This document shows, one piece after another, positions 50,270-59,342 of a stretch of 64,000 nucleotides of DNA. Origin of the DNA: UBA3305 sp002373555 (GTDB lineage Bacteria > Bacillota > Clostridia > Lachnospirales > Lachnospiraceae); NCBI GenBank assembly GCA_946612455.1, contig CAMOER010000001.1:1-64000 (forward strand). Reading direction: 5' to 3'. Position numbers and translations under genes: made by a program. The stretch's first letter is position 1. Each line of letters begins with the position of its first letter. A model generated the notes under the pieces. It made no database searches, had not been told where the DNA came from, and was given only the letters and a program-made list of their open reading frames with translations.

Positions 50270-52069
50270 ATGGACAATGATACTTTCAGCACGGCATCGT
50301 CTCTGATCCGGAGGATCTATGCAGTCTTCGTACTGCTTCTGTCGCCTTTCGTGATGTTCTGGTGCGTGGAATTTCTCGCAAACAATCCCATGAACGTCTG
50401 GACGGTTTCGACGATCGCCTTCAATATACTGTTTTACGAAATGTTCTTCCTGCTGCTCTTCTTTCTCACCGGGAGAGTCCGGCTCTCACTGATCGCGGGA
50501 GATGTTTTCTTTCTGCTGTTCGGGCTCGTCAACCATTTTGTGATGGAGTTCCGTTCGGAACCGATCGTTCCGTGGGATATCTTTTCCGTAGGAACAGCGG
50601 CGGGCGTTGCCTCCGACTATGACTATACGCTGACACCGACCGTCATCGGCTGCATCGCGGTCACCGTTCTGCTGATAGCGCTCGCCCTGTTCGCGAAACT
50701 GCCGGTCATCCGCTTCCGCTTCAGAGCGATCGCACTTCTCCTGGTTCTCTGCGGTCTTTCTTCTTATATATATGCACTGCGCCAGGATCAGTTCATCAAA
50801 TATATGAAGTTCGACAATACGCTGTTTACGCCCTGGTTCATGGCCAGGAAGAACGGACTGACGACTGCCTTCCTGATGGATCTGAAGTACATGAAGGTCG
50901 AACAGCCGGATGGCTATACAAAGGAGGCTGCCGAAGCACTGATCGACCAGGCATGGAATACTGCTCCGGAGGCGGTCCCTGAAGACCGGCCGAACATCAT
51001 CGTGATCATGAACGAAGCCTTCTCCGATCCGGCGGTACTCGGAGAATTTGAGACGAATATGGATTACATGCCGTTCTTCCGGCATCTGCACGGCGGTGCG
51101 GAAAATACCGTATCCGGAACACTGAACGTATCCGTCAAGGGCGGCAATACGGCCAACACGGAATATGAATTCCTGACCGGCAATTCCATGCGGTTCTTCC
51201 CGGCGGGCAGCATCCCCTACCAGCAGTACATGTTCGGTCCGAAGGCCTCGAATGTAATGACGCTGGAGGAATACGGCTACACCACAACAGCGATGCATCC
51301 GTATATCGCCAAGGGATGGAACCGGAATCATGTTTACGATTATTTCGGTTTCGACGAAAAGCTCTTCCGGGATGATTTTCCGGACGCTGAGATCCTGCGG
51401 AAATACATTGATGACAGATCCGTCTTCTACCGGATCGAAGAGCTCCTGGAGGAGAAGGAGGAAGATATCCCGGCCTTCGTATTTGCCGTGACGATGCAGA
51501 ATCATTCCGGTTATTTTGATGACTTCGATAATTTTGCTGTCGATGTCCATGCGGAGGACTGCGATTCCAGGATCCTGGACCGTTACCTGTCGCTGATGAA
51601 GCAGTCCGACGATGCGCTCTATGAATTCATCGATTACCTGTCCGATTATGAGGAAGATACTGTCATCGTGTTCTTCGGCGATCATCAGCCGAATGATGTC
51701 GTGGTCGATCCGGTACTGAAGCTATACGGACGCTCCTCTTCCACCCTGGGAGAAGAAGAATATCTGCGCTATCAGGTGCCTTTCATCATATGGGCCAACT
51801 ATGATATCGAGGAAAAGACGGGAATCGATACCAGCGTGAATTATCTGGCGGCGCATGTGATGGAGACAGCCGGACTTCCGCTGTCCGGGTTTCAGGCCGC
51901 CATGCAGGATGTAGAGAAGGAGCTGCCCATCATTTCCACAAAACGCCTGGTCGGTGCAGACGGCAGCCCGCTGTCTGATAAAGAGGAAGCGGACAATGAG
52001 AGCCTGAAGGCGTTCCGTTATCTGGAATATTACCGTGCGTTCGATGAGCCTGCAGACGATCCGGAATGA
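50270..52069 (+). CDS. LtaS-like membrane sulfatase-family phosphoglycerol transferase
   Basis: 599 residues from the ATG at 50270 (GGAG at 6 bp); an in-frame ATG at 50258 would place the ribosome site inside the gene. Five membrane segments occupy the first ~180 residues. The extracellular catalytic domain begins at ~230 with RPNIIVIMNEAFSDPAVLG; the nucleophilic Thr is in GGNTANTEYEFLTGN, and metal ligands are in MQNHSGYF and VIVFFGDHQPND. Family members polymerise glycerol-phosphate onto glycolipid (lipoteichoic acid) or modify other surface polymers. A monocistronic gene with its own promoter; the exact polymer made is not determined by sequence. Confidence 0.9.
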   Translation: MDNDTFSTASSLIRRIYAVFVLLLSPFVMFWCVEFLANNPMNVWTVSTIAFNILFYEMFFLLLFFLTGRVRLSLIAGDVFFLLFGLVNHFVMEFRSEPIVPWDIFSVGTAAGVASDYDYTLTPTVIGCIAVTVLLIALALFAKLPVIRFRFRAIALLLVLCGLSSYIYALRQDQFIKYMKFDNTLFTPWFMARKNGLTTAFLMDLKYMKVEQPDGYTKEAAEALIDQAWNTAPEAVPEDRPNIIVIMNEAFSDPAVLGEFETNMDYMPFFRHLHGGAENTVSGTLNVSVKGGNTANTEYEFLTGNSMRFFPAGSIPYQQYMFGPKASNVMTLEEYGYTTTAMHPYIAKGWNRNHVYDYFGFDEKLFRDDFPDAEILRKYIDDRSVFYRIEELLEEKEEDIPAFVFAVTMQNHSGYFDDFDNFAVDVHAEDCDSRILDRYLSLMKQSDDALYEFIDYLSDYEEDTVIVFFGDHQPNDVVVDPVLKLYGRSSSTLGEEEYLRYQVPFIIWANYDIEEKTGIDTSVNYLAAHVMETAGLPLSGFQAAMQDVEKELPIISTKRLVGADGSPLSDKEEADNESLKAFRYLEYYRAFDEPADDPE

Positions 52070-52104
52070 GGATCCGGCACATCGTCTGCGGACTGCAAAG
52101 ACTA

Positions 52105-52133
52105 TTGACAAATACCGTCGATGGTGCTAGAAT
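52105..52133 (+). promoter_or_regulatory. Sigma-A promoter of lon
   Basis: TTGACA (52105-52110), 17-bp spacer, TAGAAT (52128-52133) with extended TGC. Near-consensus. The CIRCE operator lies ~60 bp downstream of the expected start of transcription. Confidence 0.88.
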
Positions 52134-52156
52134 TTGTTTGTGAAATTAATAATTTG

Positions 52157-52189
52157 AATTCAGGGTTCCTTCGTGGAACCCGAATTTTT
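52157..52189 (+). terminator. Terminator-like hairpin in the lon leader
   Basis: GGGTTCC (52163-52169) pairs with GGAACCC (52175-52181), extended by outer A-T pairs, and is followed by GAATTTTTA. It lies between the lon promoter and the CIRCE element, so it either attenuates lon transcription or protects the leader. Confidence 0.6.
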
Positions 52190-52198
52190 ACAATTCTG

Positions 52199-52225
52199 TT
52201 GGCACTCGGCATCTTCGAGTGCTGA
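52199..52225 (+). promoter_or_regulatory. CIRCE operator (HrcA binding site)
   Basis: TTGGCACTC, nine bases, GAGTGCTGA. The CIRCE consensus is TTAGCACTC-N9-GAGTGCTAA; each arm differs at one position. HrcA represses heat-shock genes through this site. It lies 25 bases before the lon start codon. Confidence 0.88.
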
Positions 52226-52250
52226 CAAATTCTTATAACGGAGGTGCAAT

Positions 52251-54527
52251 ATGGCAGTAGTACCTGTATATAATACGTTAATTCTCCCCGGCGCGAATAC
52301 CTATATCAAAACAGATTACTATGAAAAAATGGCCGGGAAGCATCCCGTGACGGACGAGCGCGTCGTCATGATCGTGATGCGGCAGAACCTGAATAAAGAC
52401 GAGCTGACCAACGACGCCTTCTATCCGATCGGTCTCGCCGGCATCATTACCGAGATCAATGACGAAGGCTACATCGTCGTCCAGGGAAGGAACCGTGTCA
52501 ATATCAACGAAGTGGTCATTTATCCCAGCTACAATATCGATGTCTCGATCTCCAAACGCGCGGATATCGACGATCTGGATCCGGAGGCTTCCGAGGCGAG
52601 GCTGAAGGAAATCAAGCTGGCGGTCGCGCGGTTCTCCGAAGGCTTCCAGTGGGGACAGGCGATCCGCGGGTTTATCGCAAGATGGAATTCGGTCGCCGAG
52701 GCCGCTTCCGCCATCTCTCCGTGGATCATGAACTCCAACGAGGAGCGCTACAATATCCTGGCGGAGGACTCCGTCTCGAAGCGTGAGGAGCTTCTGGAGC
52801 AGCTGATCTACGAGAATCTGGAGATGTCGCGCATCCACAATGAAGCCAAGAGCGCGCAGGAGGCCGATTATCAGAAGATCTACCGTGAGTCGGCCATCAA
52901 AAAGCAGATGGAATACCTGCAGAAAGAGCTGGACGAGCTGCATCCGGACACGATGACCGACATCCGGAAATTCGAACTGAAGATCCAGGAAGCCGGGATG
53001 AACGATACGGCGAAAAAAGAAGCCGAAAAAGTCCTGAACCGGCTGAAGCAGGAAGGTCAGAACAGTGCCGAATCCGGCATGCTCTACGACTATCTGGATT
53101 TCGTGACCAGCCTGTCCTGGAAGCGTGAAGCGCCCAGATTTATCGATCTGGATGAGGCCGAGAAGGTGCTGGATGAAGCACATTACGGTCTGAAGAAAGT
53201 CAAGGAGCGTATCCTGCAGCAGATTGCCGTCATGAATCTGAAGAAACAGCAGTCCGGGTCCATCCTCTGCTTCGTCGGTGCCCCCGGTACCGGCAAGACC
53301 AGTATCGGCGCCAGCATCGCAAAAGCGCTTCAGCGCGAATATGTCCGCGTCAGTCTCGGCGGCGTGCGTGACGAAGCCGACATCCGCGGACACAGACGCA
53401 CCTACATCGGCGCGATGCCCGGCCGGATCATGGACGGCATCCAGAAGAGCGGCGTTTCCAATCCCGTCATGGTGCTGGACGAAGTCGACAAGCTGTCCGC
53501 TTCCTACAACGGCGATCCCGCAAGTGCCCTGCTGGAGGTGCTGGATCCGGAACAGAACCACACCTTTACCGACCACTACATGAATGTTCCGTACGATCTT
53601 TCGGGCGTACTGTTCATCTGCACGGCGAACTCGCTGGACACCATCCCTGCGCCGCTGTTGAACCGTATGGAGGTGATCACCTTCCAGGGTTATACCCCGC
53701 TGGAGAAAGAAGCGATCGCGGCGAAGCACCTGCTGCCCAAGGCGCGTGTCGCCATGGGAATTGAAGAAAAGGATCTTCTCCTTTCGGAGGAAGTCCTCCC
53801 GCTGATCATCAGCGACTACACCCGGGAATCCGGTGTCCGCGGATTAAAGAAGCGGATCGATACCCTGTGCAGAAAGGCCGCCGTGACATTCGTCAGAGGC
53901 AATCATGAGCCGGTCCGGGTAACGGCCGAAAACCTCCGCGATTTCCTGGACGACCGCCCGGTGCGGCACGGCCAGGTGAAGGATTCCGCCAAGCCAGGCA
54001 ATGTCACCGGCCTCGCCTGGACAGCCGTGGGCGGCGAGATCCTGACGATCGAAACCCTTTTTACCGCCGGCAAAGGCAATCTTACGATCACCGGACGGCT
54101 CGGCGATGTGATGACCGAATCTGCGAAGATCGCGATCAGTCTGGTCAAGGACTGCTTCCCGGAGCTGGCGGAGAAATTCGCGAAGAACGATCTGCACATC
54201 CATGTGCCGGACGGAGCGACGCCCAAAGACGGACCGTCCGCCGGCATCACGCTGACCACGGCCCTCTCCTCTCTGGTTACCGGCATACCGGTCTCACCGC
54301 ATGTCGCCATGACCGGCGAGGTCTCCCTGCAGGGCACGGTGGAGGCGATCGGCGGCCTGCCTGAAAAGCTGATGGCCGCGGAACGATCCGGCGTAACGAA
54401 GGTGTTCATTCCGAAAGATAATGAAGAGGATCTGCGGGATGTGGCTGCCGAAGTAAAGGACAAGCTGACCGTCATTCCCGTCGGTACAGTATCTGAGGTG
54501 TTGGATGCGCTTGGCATAAAGGCATAA
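52251..54527 (+). CDS. lon: ATP-dependent protease La
   Basis: 758 residues. N-terminal substrate-recognition domain, coiled middle region (~175-280), AAA+ domain with Walker A GAPGTGKTSIGAS at ~345 and Walker B PVMVLDEVDKLS, and the protease domain with the catalytic Ser in PKDGPSAGITLTTAL and Lys ~43 residues later near GLPEKLMAAERSG. It degrades misfolded and regulatory proteins in the cytoplasm. Start ATG at 52251 after GGAGGTG. The CIRCE element upstream means it probably belongs to the HrcA heat-shock regulon, in place of a CtsR or LonR-type control. A short terminator follows. Confidence 0.97.
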   Translation: MAVVPVYNTLILPGANTYIKTDYYEKMAGKHPVTDERVVMIVMRQNLNKDELTNDAFYPIGLAGIITEINDEGYIVVQGRNRVNINEVVIYPSYNIDVSISKRADIDDLDPEASEARLKEIKLAVARFSEGFQWGQAIRGFIARWNSVAEAASAISPWIMNSNEERYNILAEDSVSKREELLEQLIYENLEMSRIHNEAKSAQEADYQKIYRESAIKKQMEYLQKELDELHPDTMTDIRKFELKIQEAGMNDTAKKEAEKVLNRLKQEGQNSAESGMLYDYLDFVTSLSWKREAPRFIDLDEAEKVLDEAHYGLKKVKERILQQIAVMNLKKQQSGSILCFVGAPGTGKTSIGASIAKALQREYVRVSLGGVRDEADIRGHRRTYIGAMPGRIMDGIQKSGVSNPVMVLDEVDKLSASYNGDPASALLEVLDPEQNHTFTDHYMNVPYDLSGVLFICTANSLDTIPAPLLNRMEVITFQGYTPLEKEAIAAKHLLPKARVAMGIEEKDLLLSEEVLPLIISDYTRESGVRGLKKRIDTLCRKAAVTFVRGNHEPVRVTAENLRDFLDDRPVRHGQVKDSAKPGNVTGLAWTAVGGEILTIETLFTAGKGNLTITGRLGDVMTESAKIAISLVKDCFPELAEKFAKNDLHIHVPDGATPKDGPSAGITLTTALSSLVTGIPVSPHVAMTGEVSLQGTVEAIGGLPEKLMAAERSGVTKVFIPKDNEEDLRDVAAEVKDKLTVIPVGTVSEVLDALGIKA

Positions 54528-54535
54528 ATCATATG

Positions 54536-54562
54536 AAAAGTGGGGACATTTCCCCGCTTTTC
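54536..54562 (+). terminator. Terminator of lon
   Basis: AAAAG-TGGGGA (54536-54546) pairs with TCCCC-G-CTTTT (54551-54561), followed by CTCTTTGTTTTT. It starts 9 bases after the lon stop. Confidence 0.85.
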
Positions 54563-54636
54563 TCTTTGTTTTTACTGCAGAAGTGGTGGCATTCTCCCTG
54601 ATCCGGCTTCAAAATCCTTATTTTTTCATGGAAAGA

Positions 54637-54666
54637 TTGCATACTCAAGGTATTGTGTGGTATAAT
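54637..54666 (+). promoter_or_regulatory. Sigma-A promoter of vanW-like gene
   Basis: TTGCAT (54637-54642), 18-bp spacer, TATAAT (54661-54666), 84 bp before the start codon. Confidence 0.7.
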
Positions 54667-54750
54667 ACACTAACGTATTTTCGGAACTTCGAAAAAACGA
54701 TCGATTTCTCAGAAATCAAGGTATTTCATAAAAAGATCAGGTGAAACAAA

Positions 54751-56103
54751 ATGAAAGATAAGTTCCTCTCCGGAGGCGGGCTTCTCTTCCTGCTGCTGTG
54801 CCTTTTCTGCTTCCCGGCGAACGCGTTTGCGGCCTTTCACGGCCAGACCATTCCGCAGGGCGTCTACGCAGAGGGCATCTCACTGGCCGGCATGACAAGC
54901 GTGGAAGCCATCGAGACTCTGGATGCCTATTTCGGGCACATCTCGGAATCCCCCATGACCGTGACATGCATGGACGGGGCGGATGAAGAGCTTACCATCG
55001 GCGGATTCGGCTTTTCCTGGAACAGTGAAGAGACCGTCCGGCAGGCGATGTCTCTCGGCGTATCGGGAAACATCATCCACCGCTTCAAAGACCGCACGGA
55101 TCTCGCGGACGGCAGCATCTATCTGAATGTCCCCCGTCAGTTCGAGCCCGAAATCATCAAAGACAAACTGCGGTCTGCGGTCGCATCCCATGACAATCCT
55201 GCGAAGAACGCTTCGATCGAGCTGCAGGAGGACGGCACCTTCAAGATCTCCGAACAGGGCTCTGACGGTGTGGTCACCAACCTGGACGAGACGGTCAAGC
55301 TGATCACCGAACAGCTTGCGGACAATCTTTCGGACTCCATGCATGTGGAGGTCCTGACCCAGGAAGACAAGCCGAAGGTCACCGAAGATGTTCTGCTCTC
55401 CATCAAGGATGAGCTCGGTTCCTTTACAACAGATTATTCCAGCAGCAAAGACGGCAGAAAGACGAACATCTCCGTTGCCGTCGGTTATCTGAACGGCACC
55501 GTGGTCCTTCCCGGCGAAACGCTTTCCGTCAGCGAGACGATCCGCCCGAGGACCGAAGAGAACGGCTACGAGCTGGCCGCACAGTACTCTTCCGGCGAAT
55601 CCGAGCAGGCGCTCGGCGGCGGCATCTGCCAGGTTTCGACAACCCTGTACAATGCGCTGATCCGGGCGGAGCTTGAGATCGTCGAGCGGCATCCCCACTC
55701 CATGGTCGTCACCTACGTCGACTGGGGAACGGATGCGGCGATCGCCGACAACTCCAAGGATCTGGTCTTTAAGAACAACCTGGAATATCCGGTCTACATT
55801 TACGGCAGCGCGGACGGCGACTATCTGACCTTCAAGATCTACGGCGTGGAATACCGCCCGGCGAACCGGACGATCGAATTCGAAGCAAAGACACTCTCTG
55901 AGAAATGGCCGAAAGAAAAGAAAGTCAAGTATTCGGATGAGCTGAAGAAAGGCAAGACCGATGTTTCCGGTACCAGAAGACCGGAGGTCACGGCAACGCT
56001 CACGAAGGTCGTTTATACGGACGGCCAGGAATCCGACAGGATCCTGATGCACACGGATTATTACATGGCTTCCGCAGTGACGATCACTTACGGAACACGA
56101 TAG
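54751..56103 (+). CDS. VanW family exported protein
   Basis: 450 residues. Signal peptide at 1-28 (KFLSGGGLLFLLLCLFCFPA, cleavage near AFAA). Residues ~85-200 resemble the peptidoglycan-binding-4 domain often found in front of VanW, and ~235-360 form the VanW domain with VLPGETLSVSETI, EQALGGGICQVSTTLYNA and the following ERHPHSMVVTYVDWGTDAA. VanW proteins are extracellular and cell-wall associated; the founding member lies in vancomycin-resistance clusters but its reaction is unknown. Here it stands alone, with no van genes nearby, so a housekeeping wall function is more likely than resistance. Confidence 0.9.
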   Translation: MKDKFLSGGGLLFLLLCLFCFPANAFAAFHGQTIPQGVYAEGISLAGMTSVEAIETLDAYFGHISESPMTVTCMDGADEELTIGGFGFSWNSEETVRQAMSLGVSGNIIHRFKDRTDLADGSIYLNVPRQFEPEIIKDKLRSAVASHDNPAKNASIELQEDGTFKISEQGSDGVVTNLDETVKLITEQLADNLSDSMHVEVLTQEDKPKVTEDVLLSIKDELGSFTTDYSSSKDGRKTNISVAVGYLNGTVVLPGETLSVSETIRPRTEENGYELAAQYSSGESEQALGGGICQVSTTLYNALIRAELEIVERHPHSMVVTYVDWGTDAAIADNSKDLVFKNNLEYPVYIYGSADGDYLTFKIYGVEYRPANRTIEFEAKTLSEKWPKEKKVKYSDELKKGKTDVSGTRRPEVTATLTKVVYTDGQESDRILMHTDYYMASAVTITYGTR

Positions 56104-56112
56104 CGAATCAGA

Positions 56113-56185
56113 GTAACCCATGGGGACAGGCACCGTGGGTTACTTTTTTTACGCGTAACCCGCGGTGCCTGTCCCCATGGGTTAC
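56113..56185. repeat. REPIN-like palindromic repeat, copy 3
   Basis: Arms 56113-56143 and 56155-56185 (31 bases each, one difference) share CCCATGGGGACAGGCACCG with copies 1 and 2. Each arm also has GTAACCCA and TGGGTTAC at its ends, so it is itself a small inverted repeat. It lies between the convergent vanW-like and citF genes. Confidence 0.9.
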
Positions 56186-56188
56186 CGC

Positions 56189-56220
56189 AAAAAAGACCCG
56201 CGGCATGCGCCGCGGGTCTT
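56189..56220 (-). terminator. Terminator of citDEF
   Basis: Perfect 12-bp stem (56193-56204 with 56209-56220), ATGC loop, six Ts on the minus strand, 18 bases after the citF stop. Confidence 0.92.
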
Positions 56221-56237
56221 CGTATGATCCTTATAAA

Positions 56238-57800
56238 TTAATCATCCCACTCGTAATCCTTGATCTGGCGGACAACGTCGATGATCGTGCCGTCACGGGA
56301 TTCGATAACACCGACAACTCTGTCGCCGAACTTGACCGGATCGGGCTTTCCGACGATGGAGTAAGCCAGATCGCGAAGCTCTTCGATAGTGCAGATCGGA
56401 AGCTTGGTGCCCTTCATGCACTCAATGAGATCCTGTCTTCTGGGGTTGATCGCGATACCGTAATCAGTGATGACAACGTCAACGGTCTCACCGGGTGTGG
56501 TGATGGCGGTGCACTCGTCGCAGATTGCCGGGATACGTCCCTGCAGCAGCGGCGCGATAACGATCGTGCACTTTGCGCCGGCAGCAGTGTCGGGATGTCC
56601 GCCCTGTGCGCCGGTGATCATGCCGTCAGAACCGACAACAACGTTGCAGTTGAAGTTCACGTCTACCTCAAGGGAAGCAAGGATAACGAAATCAAGCTGG
56701 TTGACATAAGCACCCTTGTTCATCGGGTTTGCATACTCGGAGCCGGTGATCTCGAAGTGGTTCGGATTGTGTGCAACAGACTCGATCGCGGTCAGGTCGA
56801 AATCCTGTGTATCCACAAGTTTCTCGATCAGGCCTTCCTCAAGCAGCTTGCACATAGGTCCTGCGATACCGCCAAGTCCAAGACCCATCTTGATGCCTCT
56901 CTCCTTCATGATCTTTCCGAGGGAGATGGTGGAAGCGATGGAAGCTCCGCCGACACCTGTCTGATAGGAGAAACCGTTCTTGAAGTAAGGTGTATTGATA
57001 ACGAACTGTGTGCAGTAGTCAGCCATCATGATCTTACGAACATCGGTGGTAGGCTTTGCAGCACCGGTAGCGATCTTGGCAGGATTTCCGATCTCGTCTA
57101 CTTCCACGACATAGTCAACATTGACCTGGGAGATGGAGCAGGGAAGGTTCGGATAAGGTACCAGCGTATCGGTAACAGCAACGACCTTGTCAGCATACTG
57201 TGCATCTACATAAGCGTAGGACAGAACGCCGCAGTCGCTCTTTCCGCCGTTGGCTCTCATGTTGCCGTACTTATCGCAGGTAGGAGCACCGATGAAAGCG
57301 ATGTCGATATGTACATCACCGGACTCGATGGCGCGGACACGGCCGCCGTGGGAACGCATGATCGCAAGGCCTTTCAGCTTGCCGGTGGAGATGGCTTCAC
57401 CGATCTTGCCGCGGACACCTGAAGACTGGATGTTGGTGATGGTTCCGTCTTCGATCATGGGAAGCAGCGGATTGTGTGCCTTACCCAGGGAGCTGGCGCA
57501 GATGGTGATGTCCTTGATGCCCATCTTGTGGACTTCTTCCATAACCATGTTGACAACATAGTCACCCTCACGGAAGTGATGGTGGAAGGAAAGGGTCATG
57601 CCATCCTTGATGCCGCACTTTACGAGCGCATCCTTGATGGAGGGAAGCATCTTGTCTTCCTTGGGATCGATGACCGCACGGACAACGGGAGCGTCCTTCT
57701 TGTAGGTCATATTGTGACGGGCATATGCGCCGGCGAACGGCTGCATGCCTGTAGCTTTGATAATTTCTTCCGGTATATCTCTTCCAACAGCATTAATCAT
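56238..57800 (-). CDS. citF: Citrate (or citramalate) lyase alpha subunit, CoA transferase
   Basis: 520 residues, full length for CitF. It begins MINAVGRDIPEEIIKATGM and contains SFHHHFREGDYVVNMVMEE and GVGGASIASTISLGKIMKERG, both conserved in the family. The alpha subunit transfers the acyl group onto the thiol of the CitD prosthetic group. It is the last gene of citD-citE-citF. Citramalate lyase of glutamate fermenters is built from homologous subunits, and I cannot tell the two apart by eye. No citC, citX or citG is in the window, although the complex needs their products. Confidence 0.95.
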   Translation of the reverse strand: MINAVGRDIPEEIIKATGMQPFAGAYARHNMTYKKDAPVVRAVIDPKEDKMLPSIKDALVKCGIKDGMTLSFHHHFREGDYVVNMVMEEVHKMGIKDITICASSLGKAHNPLLPMIEDGTITNIQSSGVRGKIGEAISTGKLKGLAIMRSHGGRVRAIESGDVHIDIAFIGAPTCDKYGNMRANGGKSDCGVLSYAYVDAQYADKVVAVTDTLVPYPNLPCSISQVNVDYVVEVDEIGNPAKIATGAAKPTTDVRKIMMADYCTQFVINTPYFKNGFSYQTGVGGASIASTISLGKIMKERGIKMGLGLGGIAGPMCKLLEEGLIEKLVDTQDFDLTAIESVAHNPNHFEITGSEYANPMNKGAYVNQLDFVILASLEVDVNFNCNVVVGSDGMITGAQGGHPDTAAGAKCTIVIAPLLQGRIPAICDECTAITTPGETVDVVITDYGIAINPRRQDLIECMKGTKLPICTIEELRDLAYSIVGKPDPVKFGDRVVGVIESRDGTIIDVVRQIKDYEWDD

Positions 57801-57802
57801 GA

Positions 57803-58702
57803 TTACAGATCCCCCTCATATACGCCGGCAGCCTTTGCCAGCTCGATAGTTCTCTTTGCTCCGGGATAGAAAGCAATATCGATCATCTTGCCGTCTACGG
57901 TAAATACGCCGATACCCATAGCCTTCTTCTCGTCAACTTCCTTAACGATCTTCTCAGCCTTGATGATCTCTTTCTCTGTAGGAGTGAATACTTCATGGCA
58001 GACAGCGATCTGACGAGGATTGACGATAGACTTGCCGTCAAAGCCCATGGTCTTGATCATCTCGGTCTCCTTGCGGAAGCCTTCCATATCATCCAGGTTC
58101 GTGAATACGGTATCGAATACCTGCTTGCCGGCACATCTTGCAGCATTGACCATGTAGCCGCGGGCCCATGCGAACTCAACGCCAGTACCGGAAATGGAGG
58201 TCTGCAGATCCTTGGTATAGTCACCGCCGGAAAGAGCGATACCGAACAGCAGCGGGGAAGCTTCGCAGATCTCACGTGCAGCCAGAACGCCCTTGGTGGA
58301 CTCCAGTGCAGCCATGATCAGGATGGAGCCGTGCTCTACGCCGAACTCTTCCTCAGCTTTTCTCATCTCCGCCTCGACAGCCAGAACATCGGCTGCGGAC
58401 TCAGTCTTGGAGATACGGATGGAATCGCAGCGGCCGGCTACGCAGACGCGGACGTCCTCTTTCCAGTGTGCGGTCTCCAGACCATTGATACGGACAACTC
58501 TCTCAACACCGCGGTAATCGATCTCTTTAAGAGCATGATACAGGGAATAACGTGCAGCATCCTTCTGGTTCTCTGCTACAGCATCTTCCAGGTCGAGCAT
58601 GATCGAATCCGGCTTGTAGATATAGGGATCCTTGATCAGGCTGGGCTTCTGCGCATTCAGGAACATCATGCTTCGTCTTAATCTGTTTAAATTCGGATTC
58701 AT
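57803..58702 (-). CDS. citE: Citrate (or citramalate) lyase beta subunit
   Basis: 299 residues from the ATG at 58702, which overlaps the citD stop by one base (TAATG); an upstream in-frame start at 58723 lies inside citD. Motifs: LRRSMMFLNAQKPSLIKD, SIMLDLEDAVAENQKD with the metal ligands, and GFDGKSIVNPRQIAVCHEVF near the C-terminus. It cleaves the acyl-thioester to acetyl-ACP plus oxaloacetate (citrate) or pyruvate (citramalate). Central gene of the operon, 2 bp before citF. Confidence 0.95.
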   Translation of the reverse strand: MNPNLNRLRRSMMFLNAQKPSLIKDPYIYKPDSIMLDLEDAVAENQKDAARYSLYHALKEIDYRGVERVVRINGLETAHWKEDVRVCVAGRCDSIRISKTESAADVLAVEAEMRKAEEEFGVEHGSILIMAALESTKGVLAAREICEASPLLFGIALSGGDYTKDLQTSISGTGVEFAWARGYMVNAARCAGKQVFDTVFTNLDDMEGFRKETEMIKTMGFDGKSIVNPRQIAVCHEVFTPTEKEIIKAEKIVKEVDEKKAMGIGVFTVDGKMIDIAFYPGAKRTIELAKAAGVYEGDL

Positions 58703-59019
58703 TACTGAATAGCACCTCCCCACGGTAATTTTTTACCGGCACAGATATCATCCTCTGTATAACCGGAGGCACGGAACACCGCACCCTCAACTCTTGCCTT
58801 TAATGTGCAGTCCAGGGCGCCCTTGTCCACGAGAGTCACCTTTGCATCCTTCACTTCGAGACGCTCCAGTGTCTCCAGCACCGTCTTCTTGATGGCTTTG
58901 CCATACTGATTGATCACGCTGCTTTCGATGGAAAGATCAAGCCCGGTACCGGGTTCTACGGTAACCTGGCAGTCGCTGGACTCCAGCGTTCCGGCCATAG
59001 CCGTAATCTTTACTTCCAT
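58702..59019 (-). CDS. citD: Citrate (or citramalate) lyase acyl carrier protein (gamma subunit)
   Basis: 105 residues, typical size. The prosthetic-group Ser is in MAGTLESSDCQVTVEP (Ser14 or 15), where phosphoribosyl-dephospho-CoA is attached; YGKAIKKTVLETLERL follows. First gene of citDEF, ATG at 59019 after GAGGAGG. It has its own sigma-A promoter at 59085-59113, with a leader hairpin between. Confidence 0.94.
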   Translation of the reverse strand: MEVKITAMAGTLESSDCQVTVEPGTGLDLSIESSVINQYGKAIKKTVLETLERLEVKDAKVTLVDKGALDCTLKARVEGAVFRASGYTEDDICAGKKLPWGGAIQ

Positions 59020-59047
59020 GAGATATCCTCCTCACCTTGCTGTGTAT

Positions 59048-59073
59048 TTGCAAAAGAAACGCATCTTTTGCAA
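59048..59073 (-). other. Hairpin in the citD leader
   Basis: Perfect 9-bp stem TTGCAAAAG (59048-59056) with CTTTTGCAA (59065-59073) and an 8-base loop, between the promoter and the citD ribosome site. It could be an operator or an mRNA-stabilising structure. Confidence 0.5.
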
Positions 59074-59084
59074 TATCCTTTCCT

Positions 59085-59113
59085 ATTATAGTCATACGGA
59101 TTTTAAAATGCAA
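59085..59113 (-). promoter_or_regulatory. Sigma-A promoter of citDEF
   Basis: Minus strand: TTGCAT (59113-59108), 17-bp spacer, TATAAT (59090-59085), about 66 bp before citD. Confidence 0.85.
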
Positions 59114-59148
59114 TGAATTTTCTAAGGTTTATCCATACTAATTCTGAC

Positions 59149-59175
59149 AAAAAAAAGACTGCGTCATACAGTCTT
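59149..59175 (-). terminator. Second terminator upstream of the citDEF promoter
   Basis: AAGACTG/CAGTCTT stem (59155-59161 with 59169-59175) followed by eight Ts on the minus strand. With the 59293-59340 terminator it insulates citDEF from transcription coming from the right. The 117 bases between the two terminators show no gene. Confidence 0.85.
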
Positions 59176-59292
59176 TAAATATAAAATGCGGCAGGAAAAC
59201 GCTGCTCTGCAAAAGATGCCGCAGCAACCGGAAAAGATGCGTCTGCAAATCAAAATACCCGGGAACCGGATTTTACGGAACTGCTTTATGGC

Positions 59293-59340
59293 AAAAAAAA
59301 ATTGGGCTACCCGATCACATTACCGCTGACCAGATAGCCC
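59293..59340 (-). terminator. Terminator of the candidate RNA
   Basis: GGGCTA (59304-59309) pairs with TAGCCC (59335-59340), with a further 7-bp inner stem including G-U pairs, followed on the minus strand by nine Ts. Confidence 0.85.
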
Positions 59341-59342
59341 TT

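Noticed and set aside
54751..56103. Glycopeptide resistance determinant
   Set aside because: VanW alone, without vanHAX or a VanRS pair, is widespread in Clostridia and does not indicate resistance.
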